Notes under the pieces: model-generated
Seen by the model: the letters and a program-made list of their open reading frames with translations, nothing else
What the model was told of the DNA's origin: nothing
Databases searched by the model: none
Shown: positions 34,811-42,605 of the stretch, piece by piece
How the letters are laid out: the number at the start of each line of letters is the position of its first letter
Numbering within the stretch: position 1 is the stretch's first letter
Origin: Brotaphodocola faecis
GTDB lineage: Bacteria > Bacillota > Clostridia > Lachnospirales > Lachnospiraceae
Reading direction: 5' to 3'
NCBI RefSeq assembly: GCF_040096075.1
Contig: NZ_JBBMFJ010000002.1
Coordinates: forward strand, 162,623 to 226,622
DNA: 64,000 nucleotides
Program-made: the position numbers and the translations under genes

Positions 34811-35567
34811 AAACCTTTTTTCCTCCCTTCAGAAGTCCTGTCAGGATGTTCACAATCGTACGGATGCACCACGGAACAAATTTTCCATAAGTCAGAATGG
34901 ATAACGCGATGCCAATGAGCACACACCCAAACGCAAACACCGCAAACCCGATGACGGTCACACCGCCCCAGAAATCGGAAATCAGAATTCCGGCTCCCAT
35001 CACCGTCAGAATCACGGTGCCAAAGGAGGCCGCCACAGTCAGAAAACCGATTCCAAGAACCGCCATGGCAATAAGGGCAAACAGCGTGGAGACCACGGCA
35101 ATGGCTCCGCTTCCCATGCCAAGAACGGCTGGAGACAGAAAAACAGCCAGAAGAACCAGCAGCACGATATTTCTCCGGTTGCTTTTCTGGGAACGTTTGC
35201 GGCTTTTTTCCGCACCAGATTTCTGCGTTTTCTCATAATCCTGATGGAATGCTTTTTCATCCATATCTTCCCGAAGATCCGGGAGATCCTTTCGCTTTAC
35301 CACCTGATAACCCGGATCCCGGAAACGCTCATCCTCAAAGCCGTTTTCTGTAAAAGCACCGCCATCTTCCATATCTTCTTTTAGATTACTCCGGATAATG
35401 GACGCAATGCGCTCCGGGCTTCCGAATTCCTGCAGCACTTCCTCCTCCCGCTCTGGACCTGCCTCATCCAGATAGTCACGGTAAAAAGCGATTCCGTCTT
35501 CCCGGTCGTCTTCCGAAAGATCCTGCAGCAGATATTCCAGCTTTTCCATAAATTCTGCTCTACTCAT
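34794..35567 (-). CDS. HAAS/DUF1700 membrane protein
   Basis: 257 residues. Residues 1-75 form the HAAS domain (SRAEFMEKLEYLLQDLSEDD, then YRDYLDEAGPEREEEVLQEF). This is followed by an acidic linker, a basic stretch (KSRKRSQKSNRR, about 128), and four to five hydrophobic segments to the end. DUF1700/HAAS proteins are regularly co-encoded with PadR regulators in Firmicutes and are thought to be signalling-regulated membrane proteins. The start at 35567 has GAGGAGG 9 nt upstream and overlaps padR by 8 nt. Confidence 0.85.
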   Translation of the reverse strand: MSRAEFMEKLEYLLQDLSEDDREDGIAFYRDYLDEAGPEREEEVLQEFGSPERIASIIRSNLKEDMEDGGAFTENGFEDERFRDPGYQVVKRKDLPDLREDMDEKAFHQDYEKTQKSGAEKSRKRSQKSNRRNIVLLVLLAVFLSPAVLGMGSGAIAVVSTLFALIAMAVLGIGFLTVAASFGTVILTVMGAGILISDFWGGVTVIGFAVFAFGCVLIGIALSILTYGKFVPWCIRTIVNILTGLLKGGKKVYEKMR

Positions 35568-35886
35568 GTTTTGTGTCCTCCTCAAGTATTCTGGATATCT
35601 TCTGTGCGTAAGTGTTCCATTCTCCGCGGTAAAGATTCAGCTGGAGCCTTCCGCTCTCCGTAATCCGGTAGTAGCGGCGGTTTCTTCCGTCGATTGCCAG
35701 GTCATAGCTTTCCAGGCAGCCATCCTTTAGGAGCCGTCTCAGCACCGGATAAAGGGTGGACTCGGAAATATCCAGCACCTCACGCACCTCCTGGGTGATG
35801 CGGTATCCGTATGTTCCATTCTGGTCTCTGGAGACAACGGACAGCACAATGGCATCCAGAAGCGCCGCGCCCGTATTAAAAACCAT
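35560..35886 (-). CDS. PadR-family transcriptional regulator
   Basis: 108 residues, the short PadR-s2 type: winged helix ALLDAIVLSVVSRDQNGTYG, recognition region DISESTLYPVLRRLLKDGCLE (about 38-58) and wing GRNRRYYRITESGR, then a short C-terminal dimerisation helix. Probably represses its own operon (padR-HAAS-small membrane protein-pspC) and responds to a small molecule or envelope signal. Upstream is a strongly AT-rich palindromic region that could be its operator. Confidence 0.92.
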   Translation of the reverse strand: MVFNTGAALLDAIVLSVVSRDQNGTYGYRITQEVREVLDISESTLYPVLRRLLKDGCLESYDLAIDGRNRRYYRITESGRLQLNLYRGEWNTYAQKISRILEEDTKHE

Positions 35887-35904
35887 ATGATCCCGCCTTT
35901 CCTT

Positions 35905-35987
35905 ATAATGTAATATTATTTCAGCTTTTATATTATATAATGTATAATATTGTTGCTGAATATACTATATGTTATATAATATTGTTT
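35905..35987 (-). promoter_or_regulatory. AT-rich promoter/operator region of the padR operon
   Basis: Between padR and the terminator at 36000, the sequence repeats related AT palindromes: TATTATATAATGTATAATAT (35930-35949) and TATGTTATATAATATTG nearby, each containing TTATATAAT. The overlap of -10-like TATAAT boxes with inverted repeats is what an autoregulated PadR operator would look like. The exact boxes cannot be fixed by eye. Confidence 0.5.
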
Positions 35988-35999
35988 GTCAAGAGTTTT

Positions 36000-36045
36000 T
36001 TAACAAAAAGCAGGTACGTTCTGGTTCTTCCCAGTCGTACCTGCT
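36000..36045 (-). terminator. Terminator of the small His-rich protein gene
   Basis: AGCAGGTACG (36009-36018) and CGTACCTGCT (36036-36045) form a 10-bp perfect stem, extended by CTGG/CCAG inside the loop. On the minus strand it is followed by TTTTTGTTAAAAAA. It lies 14 nt after the stop at 36059. Confidence 0.8.
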
Positions 36046-36058
36046 TCCCAATCCCATT

Positions 36059-36262
36059 TTATTTTTTTCGTTTTACCGGAATGTGAACCTCCGGAATTGC
36101 CACATCATCATACAGAATTGATTCGTGATGATGTTCTTTCGGATGCTCCTCTTTATGGGCTGCTTTCTTTCTCCCAATATGAATTTCCGGAACCGCCAGA
36201 CCTTCGCTGGCAATTTCAAAATCGTGCTCTTTTTTCTGATCCTTCTCTTTTTTCCAAAACAT
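36059..36262 (-). CDS. Small charged protein with a duplicated (I/V)PE(I/V)HI motif
   Basis: 67 residues, no signal or membrane helix. Two similar segments are present, VPEIHIGRKK (about 24-33) and IPEVHIPVKRKK (about 56-67), separated by a His/Glu/Lys-rich stretch (HKEEHPKEHHHES). A GGGGGAG ribosome site precedes the ATG and a strong terminator follows the stop, so it is probably a real gene and monocistronic or the end of a gltS transcript. No family recognised; metal binding through the histidines is only a guess. Confidence 0.6.
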   Translation of the reverse strand: MFWKKEKDQKKEHDFEIASEGLAVPEIHIGRKKAAHKEEHPKEHHHESILYDDVAIPEVHIPVKRKK

Positions 36263-36309
36263 CGCGTTCTCCCCCGCCTTCTTTTTCTGCCGAAATTTCC
36301 ATCCGGCTG

Positions 36310-37518
36310 CTACAGAAAGTTAATAAAGAATGTAATGGAAAGGGTATTCAAAAAGTCTGCAAACAGGCTGCCCACTAGCGGAATCAGCAGATACGCTTTC
36401 ACGGAAGGCTCATACCTTTCGCACACCACCTGCATATTTGCCATGGCGTTCGGTGTGGCTCCCATACCAAATCCGCACACGCCGGAGCTGATAACCGCCG
36501 CATCGTAATCCCGTCCCATCACGTTGAATATCACAAACCGCGCATACACAAACATCAGAAGGACCTGACCGAACAGCAGGATCAGAAGCGGAAGTGCCAG
36601 ATCTGCCAGCTGCCACAGCTTCAGTGTGATCATGGCGATTCCCAAAAACAAGGACAGGCAGATACCGCCAATGTCATTGATCTCGCCCATATGAGTTGTG
36701 TATTTTCCACTGTATTCTCCGATATTCCGGATGACCGCCGCCGAGATCATGGCACCGATGTAAATCGGAAAGGTTAATCCTGTGAGAGACAAAAGGTCTG
36801 ACACAAAGGTGCCGATTCCAATGGCAATAATCAGCTGGAATACTGCCGCCGGATACATGGTGGTATGGCGCTCATGCTTCTTCTCTTCTTCGATCAGAAG
36901 CTCCTCTTCCTCGATCAGAAGACTGTTGTCCTCCGGTACAATGGTTTTTAAAAGGTCATATTTCTCAATCAGACCTTTTCCGATCGGGCCGCCAATGACG
37001 CTGCCCGCAATCAGGCCAAAGGTGGCCGCCGCGGTGCAGACGGTTGTGGCACCCGTAATTCCCATACTCTCCAGGACCGGTCCAAAGGCACCTGCAGTTC
37101 CGTGTCCGCCCACCATCGGAATGGAGCCGGTGCAAAGGCCCACCAGGGATGGAAGACTCAGAAGCTTTGCCAGGCCGACAGCCAGAAAGTTCTGGGAAAT
37201 AATCAGCAGGATTACCAGTCCCAGAAAGACCGCAAGGGCTTTGCCGCCGCTCCGAAGCACCTTTAAGTTTGCCTGAAAGCCTACTGAGGTAAAGAAAAAT
37301 ACCATGCAGACTTCCTTTAAGGTATCGTCAAAGGAAAATTCCGCAATTCCGGTGATATAACAGATGCAGGTAAATACTGCAAAAATTACGCCGCCAATCA
37401 CCGGAGCCGGAATGCAGAACCGTTCCAGAACAGCACACCGCCTCCTTAAAAATTTTCCCAGCATCAGTGCAGCCACGGCGGCTGCGATTGTTTGGTAGAT
37501 ATCTAATTCAATGATCAT
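36310..37518 (-). CDS. gltS: Sodium/glutamate symporter (GltS family)
   Basis: 402 residues, about 10-12 hydrophobic segments. GltS features include the opening LDIYQTIAAAVAALMLGKFL, RFCIPAPVIGGVIFA, and the re-entrant-loop motif GSIPMVGGHGTAGAFGPVLE (about 125-145). Its second-half counterpart is SSGVCGFGMGATPNAMANM (about 345-363). The central cytoplasmic linker is rich in Glu (EEELLIEEEKKHE). The ATGA start overlaps the stop of the 96-residue gene upstream, indicating translational coupling. Probably imports glutamate with Na+. Confidence 0.92.
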   Translation of the reverse strand: MIIELDIYQTIAAAVAALMLGKFLRRRCAVLERFCIPAPVIGGVIFAVFTCICYITGIAEFSFDDTLKEVCMVFFFTSVGFQANLKVLRSGGKALAVFLGLVILLIISQNFLAVGLAKLLSLPSLVGLCTGSIPMVGGHGTAGAFGPVLESMGITGATTVCTAAATFGLIAGSVIGGPIGKGLIEKYDLLKTIVPEDNSLLIEEEELLIEEEKKHERHTTMYPAAVFQLIIAIGIGTFVSDLLSLTGLTFPIYIGAMISAAVIRNIGEYSGKYTTHMGEINDIGGICLSLFLGIAMITLKLWQLADLALPLLILLFGQVLLMFVYARFVIFNVMGRDYDAAVISSGVCGFGMGATPNAMANMQVVCERYEPSVKAYLLIPLVGSLFADFLNTLSITFFINFL

Positions 37519-37805
37519 AATTCCCGTTCCAACTCTGCAAAAAACATTTCGTAAAAATCATCTTCACCCTTTAAGAGCGGCGAATTCTCCCCACCGCCAT
37601 TGGTGCTGCGCTTGATTTCCGCGTAAAAGCTTTCTCCGGCACAGGCCAGGTCCATCTCATAGACCTGGTATCCCAGTTCCCGGCAGAGCACACAGAATGC
37701 GGAAAGCGGATTGGCTTCCTTTCTGGTCTGCAGGATCCGGCTTTTCAGTTCCGGAGCTTTTCCGGCTTTCCGCTTCAGTTCATCAAGGGTTTCCGCAATG
37801 TTCAT
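37515..37805 (-). CDS. Small protein of unknown function, STNGGGENSP motif, coupled to gltS
   Basis: 96 residues with no signal peptide. A helical N-terminus (NIAETLDELKRKAGKAPELK) is followed by NPLSAFCVLCRELGYQVYEMDL, then KRSTNGGGENSPLLKGEDDF and an acidic end. The order helix, NPLSAFC, LGYxxxxxDL, Gly-rich segment recalls the Nif11-like leader peptide layout of some peptide natural products, but no modifying enzyme gene is nearby, so this is only a resemblance. It overlaps gltS by 4 nt (ATGA), and an unknown role linked to glutamate transport is equally possible. Confidence 0.65.
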   Translation of the reverse strand: MNIAETLDELKRKAGKAPELKSRILQTRKEANPLSAFCVLCRELGYQVYEMDLACAGESFYAEIKRSTNGGGENSPLLKGEDDFYEMFFAELEREL

Positions 37806-37856
37806 AGGCCGTATATCCTTTCTTTTCCGTTTTGTCTGTCTATATCCGAAATGGCA

Positions 37857-38402
37857 TCAGTCCTCCACAAAGGTCAGAATATCATCCGGAGTCTTGCGCT
37901 TCGGCTTTTCCGGGTCAATATCACGGTAGCCGACTGCAATGACAGATACTACCTGCTCTGTCTCCGGAATGTGCAGCATTTCATGAATCTTTGCCGCGTC
38001 ACGGATTCCCATGATCAGGGTATCCAGGCCAAGTTCTTTAGCCTTCAGGATCAGATTCTCACTTTGCAGGCCCAGGTCATAGTATCCCCAGCCGTTTCCA
38101 CACTCATTATCCGGTTCTCCGGTCTCACGGTTAAAGCCTGCCCGGTTTTTCACAAAGGTAGCCACAAGATAAGAAGCTCCTCTGGAATTGTTCTGGTTAA
38201 ACTGCGGCAGACAGTTCTCGGAAAATGCCTCACATTTTGCTTCCTCTAAAATAGCGTAATAGCGCGCAGTCTGAGAGTTTTTCCAGGACGGTGCCTGAAT
38301 TGCAGCCTGAACCACAGTCTCCATCTGTTCCTTTGTTGCACGCCTGCTGCTGTCATATTTGCGAATGCTTCTGCGCTCTTCGATCAGTTTTTCAAATTCC
38401 AT
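37857..38402 (-). CDS. Nitroreductase-family flavoprotein
   Basis: 181 residues. The family start MEFEKLIEERRSIRKYDSS contains the FMN-binding RRSIRKY, and IQAPSWKNSQTARYYAI gives the second phosphate-site region. The C-terminal DTLIMGIRDAAKIHEMLHIP and VSVIAVGYRD match NfsA/NfsB-type oxidoreductases. Cytoplasmic, FMN and NAD(P)H dependent; substrate unknown. The ATG at 38402 lies 8 nt from AGGAGG, and the other ATG at 38408 would be too close. A double terminator separates it from rpsA upstream. Confidence 0.88.
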   Translation of the reverse strand: MEFEKLIEERRSIRKYDSSRRATKEQMETVVQAAIQAPSWKNSQTARYYAILEEAKCEAFSENCLPQFNQNNSRGASYLVATFVKNRAGFNRETGEPDNECGNGWGYYDLGLQSENLILKAKELGLDTLIMGIRDAAKIHEMLHIPETEQVVSVIAVGYRDIDPEKPKRKTPDDILTFVED

Positions 38403-38520
38403 CGTCATGTCCTCCTGCTCACTTTACTTCAATCCGGGCAGCTGTACCTGTCAGTGCAGCAATACAGTTGCCCACCTGCAATATCATATCACATTTCCGG
38501 CTTTTCTGCAAAATGAAAAG

Positions 38521-38540
38521 GAGGCCCGCGAAAGGGCCTC
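38521..38540. terminator. GC-rich hairpin between rpsA and the nitroreductase gene
   Basis: GAGGCCC (38521-38527) and GGGCCTC (38534-38540), a 7-bp stem with a GCGAAA loop, flanked by AAAAG on both sides so that each strand ends in a short U-tract. It acts as a second terminator behind the one at 38592. Confidence 0.65.
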
Positions 38541-38591
38541 AAAAAGGCTGATGCATCGCCACCATCGGCAGCCGCATCATAAAACAAGCGT

Positions 38592-38639
38592 AAAAAAGCA
38601 CCATGACATGGAACCTTACATTCCACATCATGGTGCTTT
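38592..38639 (-). terminator. Strong terminator of the ispH-rpsA operon
   Basis: AAAGCACCATGA (38595-38606) and TCATGGTGCTTT (38628-38639) give a 12-bp perfect stem, extended inward by TGGAA/TTCCA. On the minus strand a run of six T follows. It lies 22 nt after the rpsA stop. Confidence 0.9.
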
Positions 38640-38661
38640 AAAAATTTTATTTTAATTCAGA

Positions 38662-39744
38662 TTACTCAGCGTCTGCCTCGTTCTGCTCAGCCGGAGCCTG
38701 CAGTGCTTTCATGCTTAAGCTGATCTTTCTGTCTTCGCCGTTGAAGTCAACAACCTTAGCCTCGATCTCCTGGCCGATGGTCAGAGCGTCTGCCGGTTTG
38801 TCAACGTGATCTCTGGAGATCTGGGATACATGAAGCAGAGCGTCTACGCCCGGCTCTAACTCAACAAATGCACCAAAATCAGTCATACGAGCAACACGAC
38901 CGGTTACTACGTTGCCTACAGCGTACTTCTCAGCTGCGTTAGCCCACGGATTCTGCTCCGGGAACTTTAAGCTCAGAGCAATCTTCTCGCCGTTGATATC
39001 TTTGATGAGAGCCTTTACATGATCACCGGTCTTGAATACCTTCTTCGGATTCTCAACACGGCCCCAGGACATCTCAGAAATATGAAGCAGGCCGTCAGCG
39101 CCGCCCAGGTCTACGAATGCACCGAAATCGGTAACGTTCTTAACAGTACCCTCTACGGTATCGCCAGCGTGGATGCGCTCGAAGAGCTCTTTCTGCATCT
39201 CAGCCTTCTTAGCAACCATGAGCTGCTTTCTGTCGCCGATGACTCTTCTTCTCTTCGGGTTGAACTCAGTGATAACGAAATCGATATCCTGACCTGCGTA
39301 CTTGGTTAAATCTTTCTCGTAAGTGTCAGATACCAGGCTTGCCGGGATGAAGACTCTTGCCTCATCAACAACAACGCTTAAGCCGCCGTCCAGTACCTGT
39401 GCAACTTTAGCGGTAAGAACCTCGTGGTTCTCGAAAGCCTCTTCCAGTCTCTTGTTGCCCTTGTCTGCAGCCAGTCTCTTGTAGGACAGTGCAACCTGGC
39501 CTTCGCCGTCGTTTACTTTTACAACTTTTGCTTCCATCTCGTCGCCAACCTGAACCTGGGTTCTGAGATCTACGTTTGCTTCGTTGGTGTACTCACTTCT
39601 CGGGATGATACCATCGGACTTGTATCCAATGTTCAGGACGATCTCGTCCTCTTTCACATCGATGACTTTACCAGTGACGATCTCTCCCGTACGTATTGTT
39701 TTTAATGATTCCTCCAACATTTGTTCAAAACTTAATTCTGACAT
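38662..39744 (-). CDS. rpsA: S1 RNA-binding-domain protein (RpsA-like, four S1 domains)
   Basis: 360 residues with four S1 domains, at about 15-85, 100-170, 185-260 and 275-345. Domain 3 (GTVKNVTDFGAFVDLGGADGLLHISEMS) and domain 4 (GRVARMTDFGAFVELEPGVDALLHVS) are described here only by their key GAFV and LLH residues. It is shorter than the six-domain E. coli S1, as is usual in Clostridia, and lies with ispH and cmk. In many clostridia this protein is fused to IspH; here the two genes overlap by 20 nt. The start at 39744 has GAGGAGG 9 nt upstream. Confidence 0.9.
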   Translation of the reverse strand: MSELSFEQMLEESLKTIRTGEIVTGKVIDVKEDEIVLNIGYKSDGIIPRSEYTNEANVDLRTQVQVGDEMEAKVVKVNDGEGQVALSYKRLAADKGNKRLEEAFENHEVLTAKVAQVLDGGLSVVVDEARVFIPASLVSDTYEKDLTKYAGQDIDFVITEFNPKRRRVIGDRKQLMVAKKAEMQKELFERIHAGDTVEGTVKNVTDFGAFVDLGGADGLLHISEMSWGRVENPKKVFKTGDHVKALIKDINGEKIALSLKFPEQNPWANAAEKYAVGNVVTGRVARMTDFGAFVELEPGVDALLHVSQISRDHVDKPADALTIGQEIEAKVVDFNGEDRKISLSMKALQAPAEQNEADAE

Positions 39745-40576
39745 TAGTATGAACCTCCTCAATAATTTGATTCGGGGTGGATGCCCCCGCTGTAATACCT
39801 ACGCTGCGCACAGAATTCACACATTCAGGGTTGAAATCGCCGAGTGACTGGATAAAGTAAGTATTCTTACATTCCTTTTGGCATATCTCGTAGAGTTTCT
39901 GTGTGTTGGAACTATGTCTGCCACCTATGACAATCATAGCGTCCACTTCAGAAGCAATACGTCTAGCTTCCACTTGTCTTTCCTGTGTTGCATTGCAAAT
40001 CGTATTTAAAACAAGTATATCATAACCCTTTTTCTCGAATTTTTCAACTAAATCTTGAAATTTCTTGTAATTAAATGTCGTTTGGGAAACGATACATAGT
40101 TTTTCGTCTTTTCCGACCGGAAGATCATCGATCTGCTCCGGTTTTTCCACCACCAGAGTGGTGTCATTTCCCCAGCCGCGGATGCCCTGCACCTCCGGAT
40201 GATCCGGGCTTCCGATGATGATCACGCGCCGGCCCGCTCCGGTCTGCTCCTCCACAATGCGGTGGATCTTTTTTACAAATGGGCAGGTGGCATCTACCAC
40301 GGTAATGTGGTGCGCCTCCAGCAGATCATAGACATGCTTTCCGACTCCGTGGGAACGGATGACCACAATTCCGTCGGTAAGGGCCGACAGCTCTTTCTCG
40401 GTATTCAGCACCTGCACACCCTTTTCTTCCAGATCCTTCACCACAAACTCATTGTGGATGATGGGTCCGTAGGTGTAAACCGGCTTTTCTGCCTTTTCAA
40501 TCTGCTCATAGACCTGCTCCACCGCGCGCTTTACGCCAAAACAGAAACCGGCCGTCTTCGCAACGATGACCTCCAT
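39725..40576 (-). CDS. ispH: 4-hydroxy-3-methylbut-2-enyl diphosphate reductase (IspH)
   Basis: Last enzyme of the MEP isoprenoid pathway; a 4Fe-4S cytoplasmic enzyme. 283 residues with the three cluster Cys in AGFCFGVKRAV (Cys12), DATCPFVKK (about 96) and NTICNATQ (about 192). The catalytic Glu is in CNATQERQ-type context and SHGVGKHVYD provides His. The C-terminal GITAGASTPNQIIEEV motif is present. Its ATG overlaps the cmk stop by one base (TAATG) and its end overlaps rpsA by 20 nt. Confidence 0.95.
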   Translation of the reverse strand: MEVIVAKTAGFCFGVKRAVEQVYEQIEKAEKPVYTYGPIIHNEFVVKDLEEKGVQVLNTEKELSALTDGIVVIRSHGVGKHVYDLLEAHHITVVDATCPFVKKIHRIVEEQTGAGRRVIIIGSPDHPEVQGIRGWGNDTTLVVEKPEQIDDLPVGKDEKLCIVSQTTFNYKKFQDLVEKFEKKGYDILVLNTICNATQERQVEARRIASEVDAMIVIGGRHSSNTQKLYEICQKECKNTYFIQSLGDFNPECVNSVRSVGITAGASTPNQIIEEVHTNVRIKF

Positions 40577-41265
40577 TAAGCTTCCTCCTTCAGGCCATGG
40601 GCCTTCGCGGTATCAATGATAGCCTGTACCACCTGATCAATCGTCATCTCGGAGCTGTCTAAGAGTACCGCATCCTCTGCCTGCTTAAGCGGAGCAATCT
40701 CTCTGGTCATGTCCCGGTGGTCTCGCTCAATAATATCTTGCTCAATTTCTTCCAGATTACACATCGTGCCTTTTTCCGTTAACTCTTTATAGCGGCGCAG
40801 GGCGCGGACCCGGCTGCTGGCTGTTAAATAAATCTTGGCTTGTGCGTCCGGCAGAATGCAGGTGCCGATATCGCGGCCGTCCATGATGACATTCTGGCTG
40901 GCCGCCAGGCTTCTCTGAAGCTCTAACAGATGGGCGCGCACGGCCGGGTACACGCTGGTGGCTGAGGCGGTATTGCCCACCTCCTCAGTGCGGATCAGGC
41001 CGGACACATCCTCTCCGTTTAAGATGACCTGCTGCGCCCCGTCCTGGTAGCGGATGGTGATGTCCGCGTTTTTCACGGCTTCACTCACTGCGGCCTCGTT
41101 TGCGGTATCCACGCCGTCACGCAGCAGGTAAAGCGCAATGGCACGATACATGGCTCCAGTATCCACGTAGATAAAGTTCAGCTTCTTTGCCACCATCTTC
41201 GCAATGGTGCTTTTGCCGGCGCCCGCCGGTCCGTCAATTGCGATATTAAATGCTTGCTTTTCCAT
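40576..41265 (-). CDS. cmk: Cytidylate kinase
   Basis: Phosphorylates CMP and dCMP. 229 residues: P-loop IDGPAGAGKSTIAK (about 9-22), YVDTGAMYRAIA (about 34), the conserved MDGRDIGTCILPDA (about 126) and LDSSEMTIDQVVQAI near the C-terminus. All are intact. It begins a cmk-ispH-rpsA run that is widely conserved in Clostridia. Upstream, 101 nt separate it from the flavoprotein gene, and transcription may continue through. Confidence 0.95.
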   Translation of the reverse strand: MEKQAFNIAIDGPAGAGKSTIAKMVAKKLNFIYVDTGAMYRAIALYLLRDGVDTANEAAVSEAVKNADITIRYQDGAQQVILNGEDVSGLIRTEEVGNTASATSVYPAVRAHLLELQRSLAASQNVIMDGRDIGTCILPDAQAKIYLTASSRVRALRRYKELTEKGTMCNLEEIEQDIIERDHRDMTREIAPLKQAEDAVLLDSSEMTIDQVVQAIIDTAKAHGLKEEA

Positions 41266-41366
41266 AGCTTATTCGTCTCCTTGTTTCTGTATTCTAATGA
41301 CCGCATTTCACGCAGTCTGCCTATTCTGTTTTCAGGCGGAATCTGAATTTTTCACACACTCTGCGG

Positions 41367-42602
41367 CTACAGCGGAATGGAAATTCCGGCCAGATACCCG
41401 GTGGACCAGGCAATCTGAAGGTTGAATCCACCGGTCACCGCATCAAGATCCAGCACCTCGCCCGCAAAATACAGGCCCGCTGTCTTTTTCGACTCCATGG
41501 TAGACGGATTTACCTCCCGCACAGACACACCGCCCTGGGTGATAATAGCCTCTTTATAATCCCGCAGTCCCACCAGGGTAATGCAGAAATCCTTCACGGC
41601 CTGCACCAGCTGATGGCGTTCTTCCCTGGTAATCTCATTTACCTTCTTCTCCGGTGAAATGCCGCTGCGCTCAATGATGACCGGTACCAGCTTCGCCGGA
41701 AGCAGATGGTTTAAGGAATTTTTGTACTGTTTATTTTTCGCTTCCTCAAAATCCCGGAGAATGCGGACATCTAACTGTTCCTCAGAAAGAGCCGGCTTTA
41801 AGTCAATGGAAAGGGTAAGTGGTCCTTTCTTTAATACGGACGCCACATAACTGCTGGCTGAGAGAAGCACCGGACCGCTCACGCCGAAGTGGGTGAACAG
41901 CATCTCTCCAAACTCCTCATACAATACTTTCTTTCCGTTCCGGATCTGTACGCTGATGTTGCGCAGAGACAGTCCCTGCAGTTCCTTACAGACCTCTTCC
42001 TTTGCCACAAACGGCACCAGAGCCGGAGAAAGATCCGTGATCGCATGTCCAAGTTCTTTGGCAAAGCGGTATCCGTCTCCGGTGGAGCCGGTAGACGGGT
42101 AGGAAAGACCTCCGGTGGTAACAATGACTGCATCTGCCAAAACCACCTTCTGGCCGCGCTTTAAGCGCACACCGGTGACATGTCCGTCCTCTGCCAGAAC
42201 ATCGGCCACCTCTTCATGAAGCTCCACCTCCACGCCAAGCTCCCGGAGCGCCACCGTCAGCGCGTGAATGACATCCGATGATTTATCGGAAACCGGAAAT
42301 ACGCGGTTTCCCCGCTCTGTTTTGAGCGGACATCCATGTTTTTCGATCAGATCCATGATATCGGTGTTGGTAAAGGTATAAAAGCTGCTGTATAAAAACT
42401 TGGCGTTGTGAACCACATTCTGAAACAACTCCTCGATATCACAGGCGTTGGTCACGTTGCAACGGCCCTTGCCGGTGATGTAGATTTTTTTCCCAAGCTT
42501 TTCATTCTTTTCATAGATGCAGACCTTATGGCCCGCACCGGCTGCGGCAATTGCCGCCATCATGCCTGCGGCACCGCCGCCGATGATGATTACCTGACTC
42601 AT
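41367..42602 (-). CDS. HI0933/BaiN-like FAD-dependent oxidoreductase
   Basis: 411 residues. N-terminal Rossmann motif IIGGGAAGMMAAIAAAGAG (about 5-23), GKKIYITGKGRCNVTN, and the C-terminal GGVSVREVNPSTMESK (about 350). The FAD-binding FAGEVLDLDAVTGGFNLQIA lies near 378. This family (aminoacetone-oxidase-like; includes BaiN of bile-acid-converting clostridia) sits beside cmk-ispH in many Lachnospiraceae. The exact substrate is unknown. It starts 3 nt after the M28-like gene's stop, so it is co-transcribed with it. Confidence 0.88.
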   Translation of the reverse strand: MSQVIIIGGGAAGMMAAIAAAGAGHKVCIYEKNEKLGKKIYITGKGRCNVTNACDIEELFQNVVHNAKFLYSSFYTFTNTDIMDLIEKHGCPLKTERGNRVFPVSDKSSDVIHALTVALRELGVEVELHEEVADVLAEDGHVTGVRLKRGQKVVLADAVIVTTGGLSYPSTGSTGDGYRFAKELGHAITDLSPALVPFVAKEEVCKELQGLSLRNISVQIRNGKKVLYEEFGEMLFTHFGVSGPVLLSASSYVASVLKKGPLTLSIDLKPALSEEQLDVRILRDFEEAKNKQYKNSLNHLLPAKLVPVIIERSGISPEKKVNEITREERHQLVQAVKDFCITLVGLRDYKEAIITQGGVSVREVNPSTMESKKTAGLYFAGEVLDLDAVTGGFNLQIAWSTGYLAGISIPL

Positions 42603-42605
42603 AGT

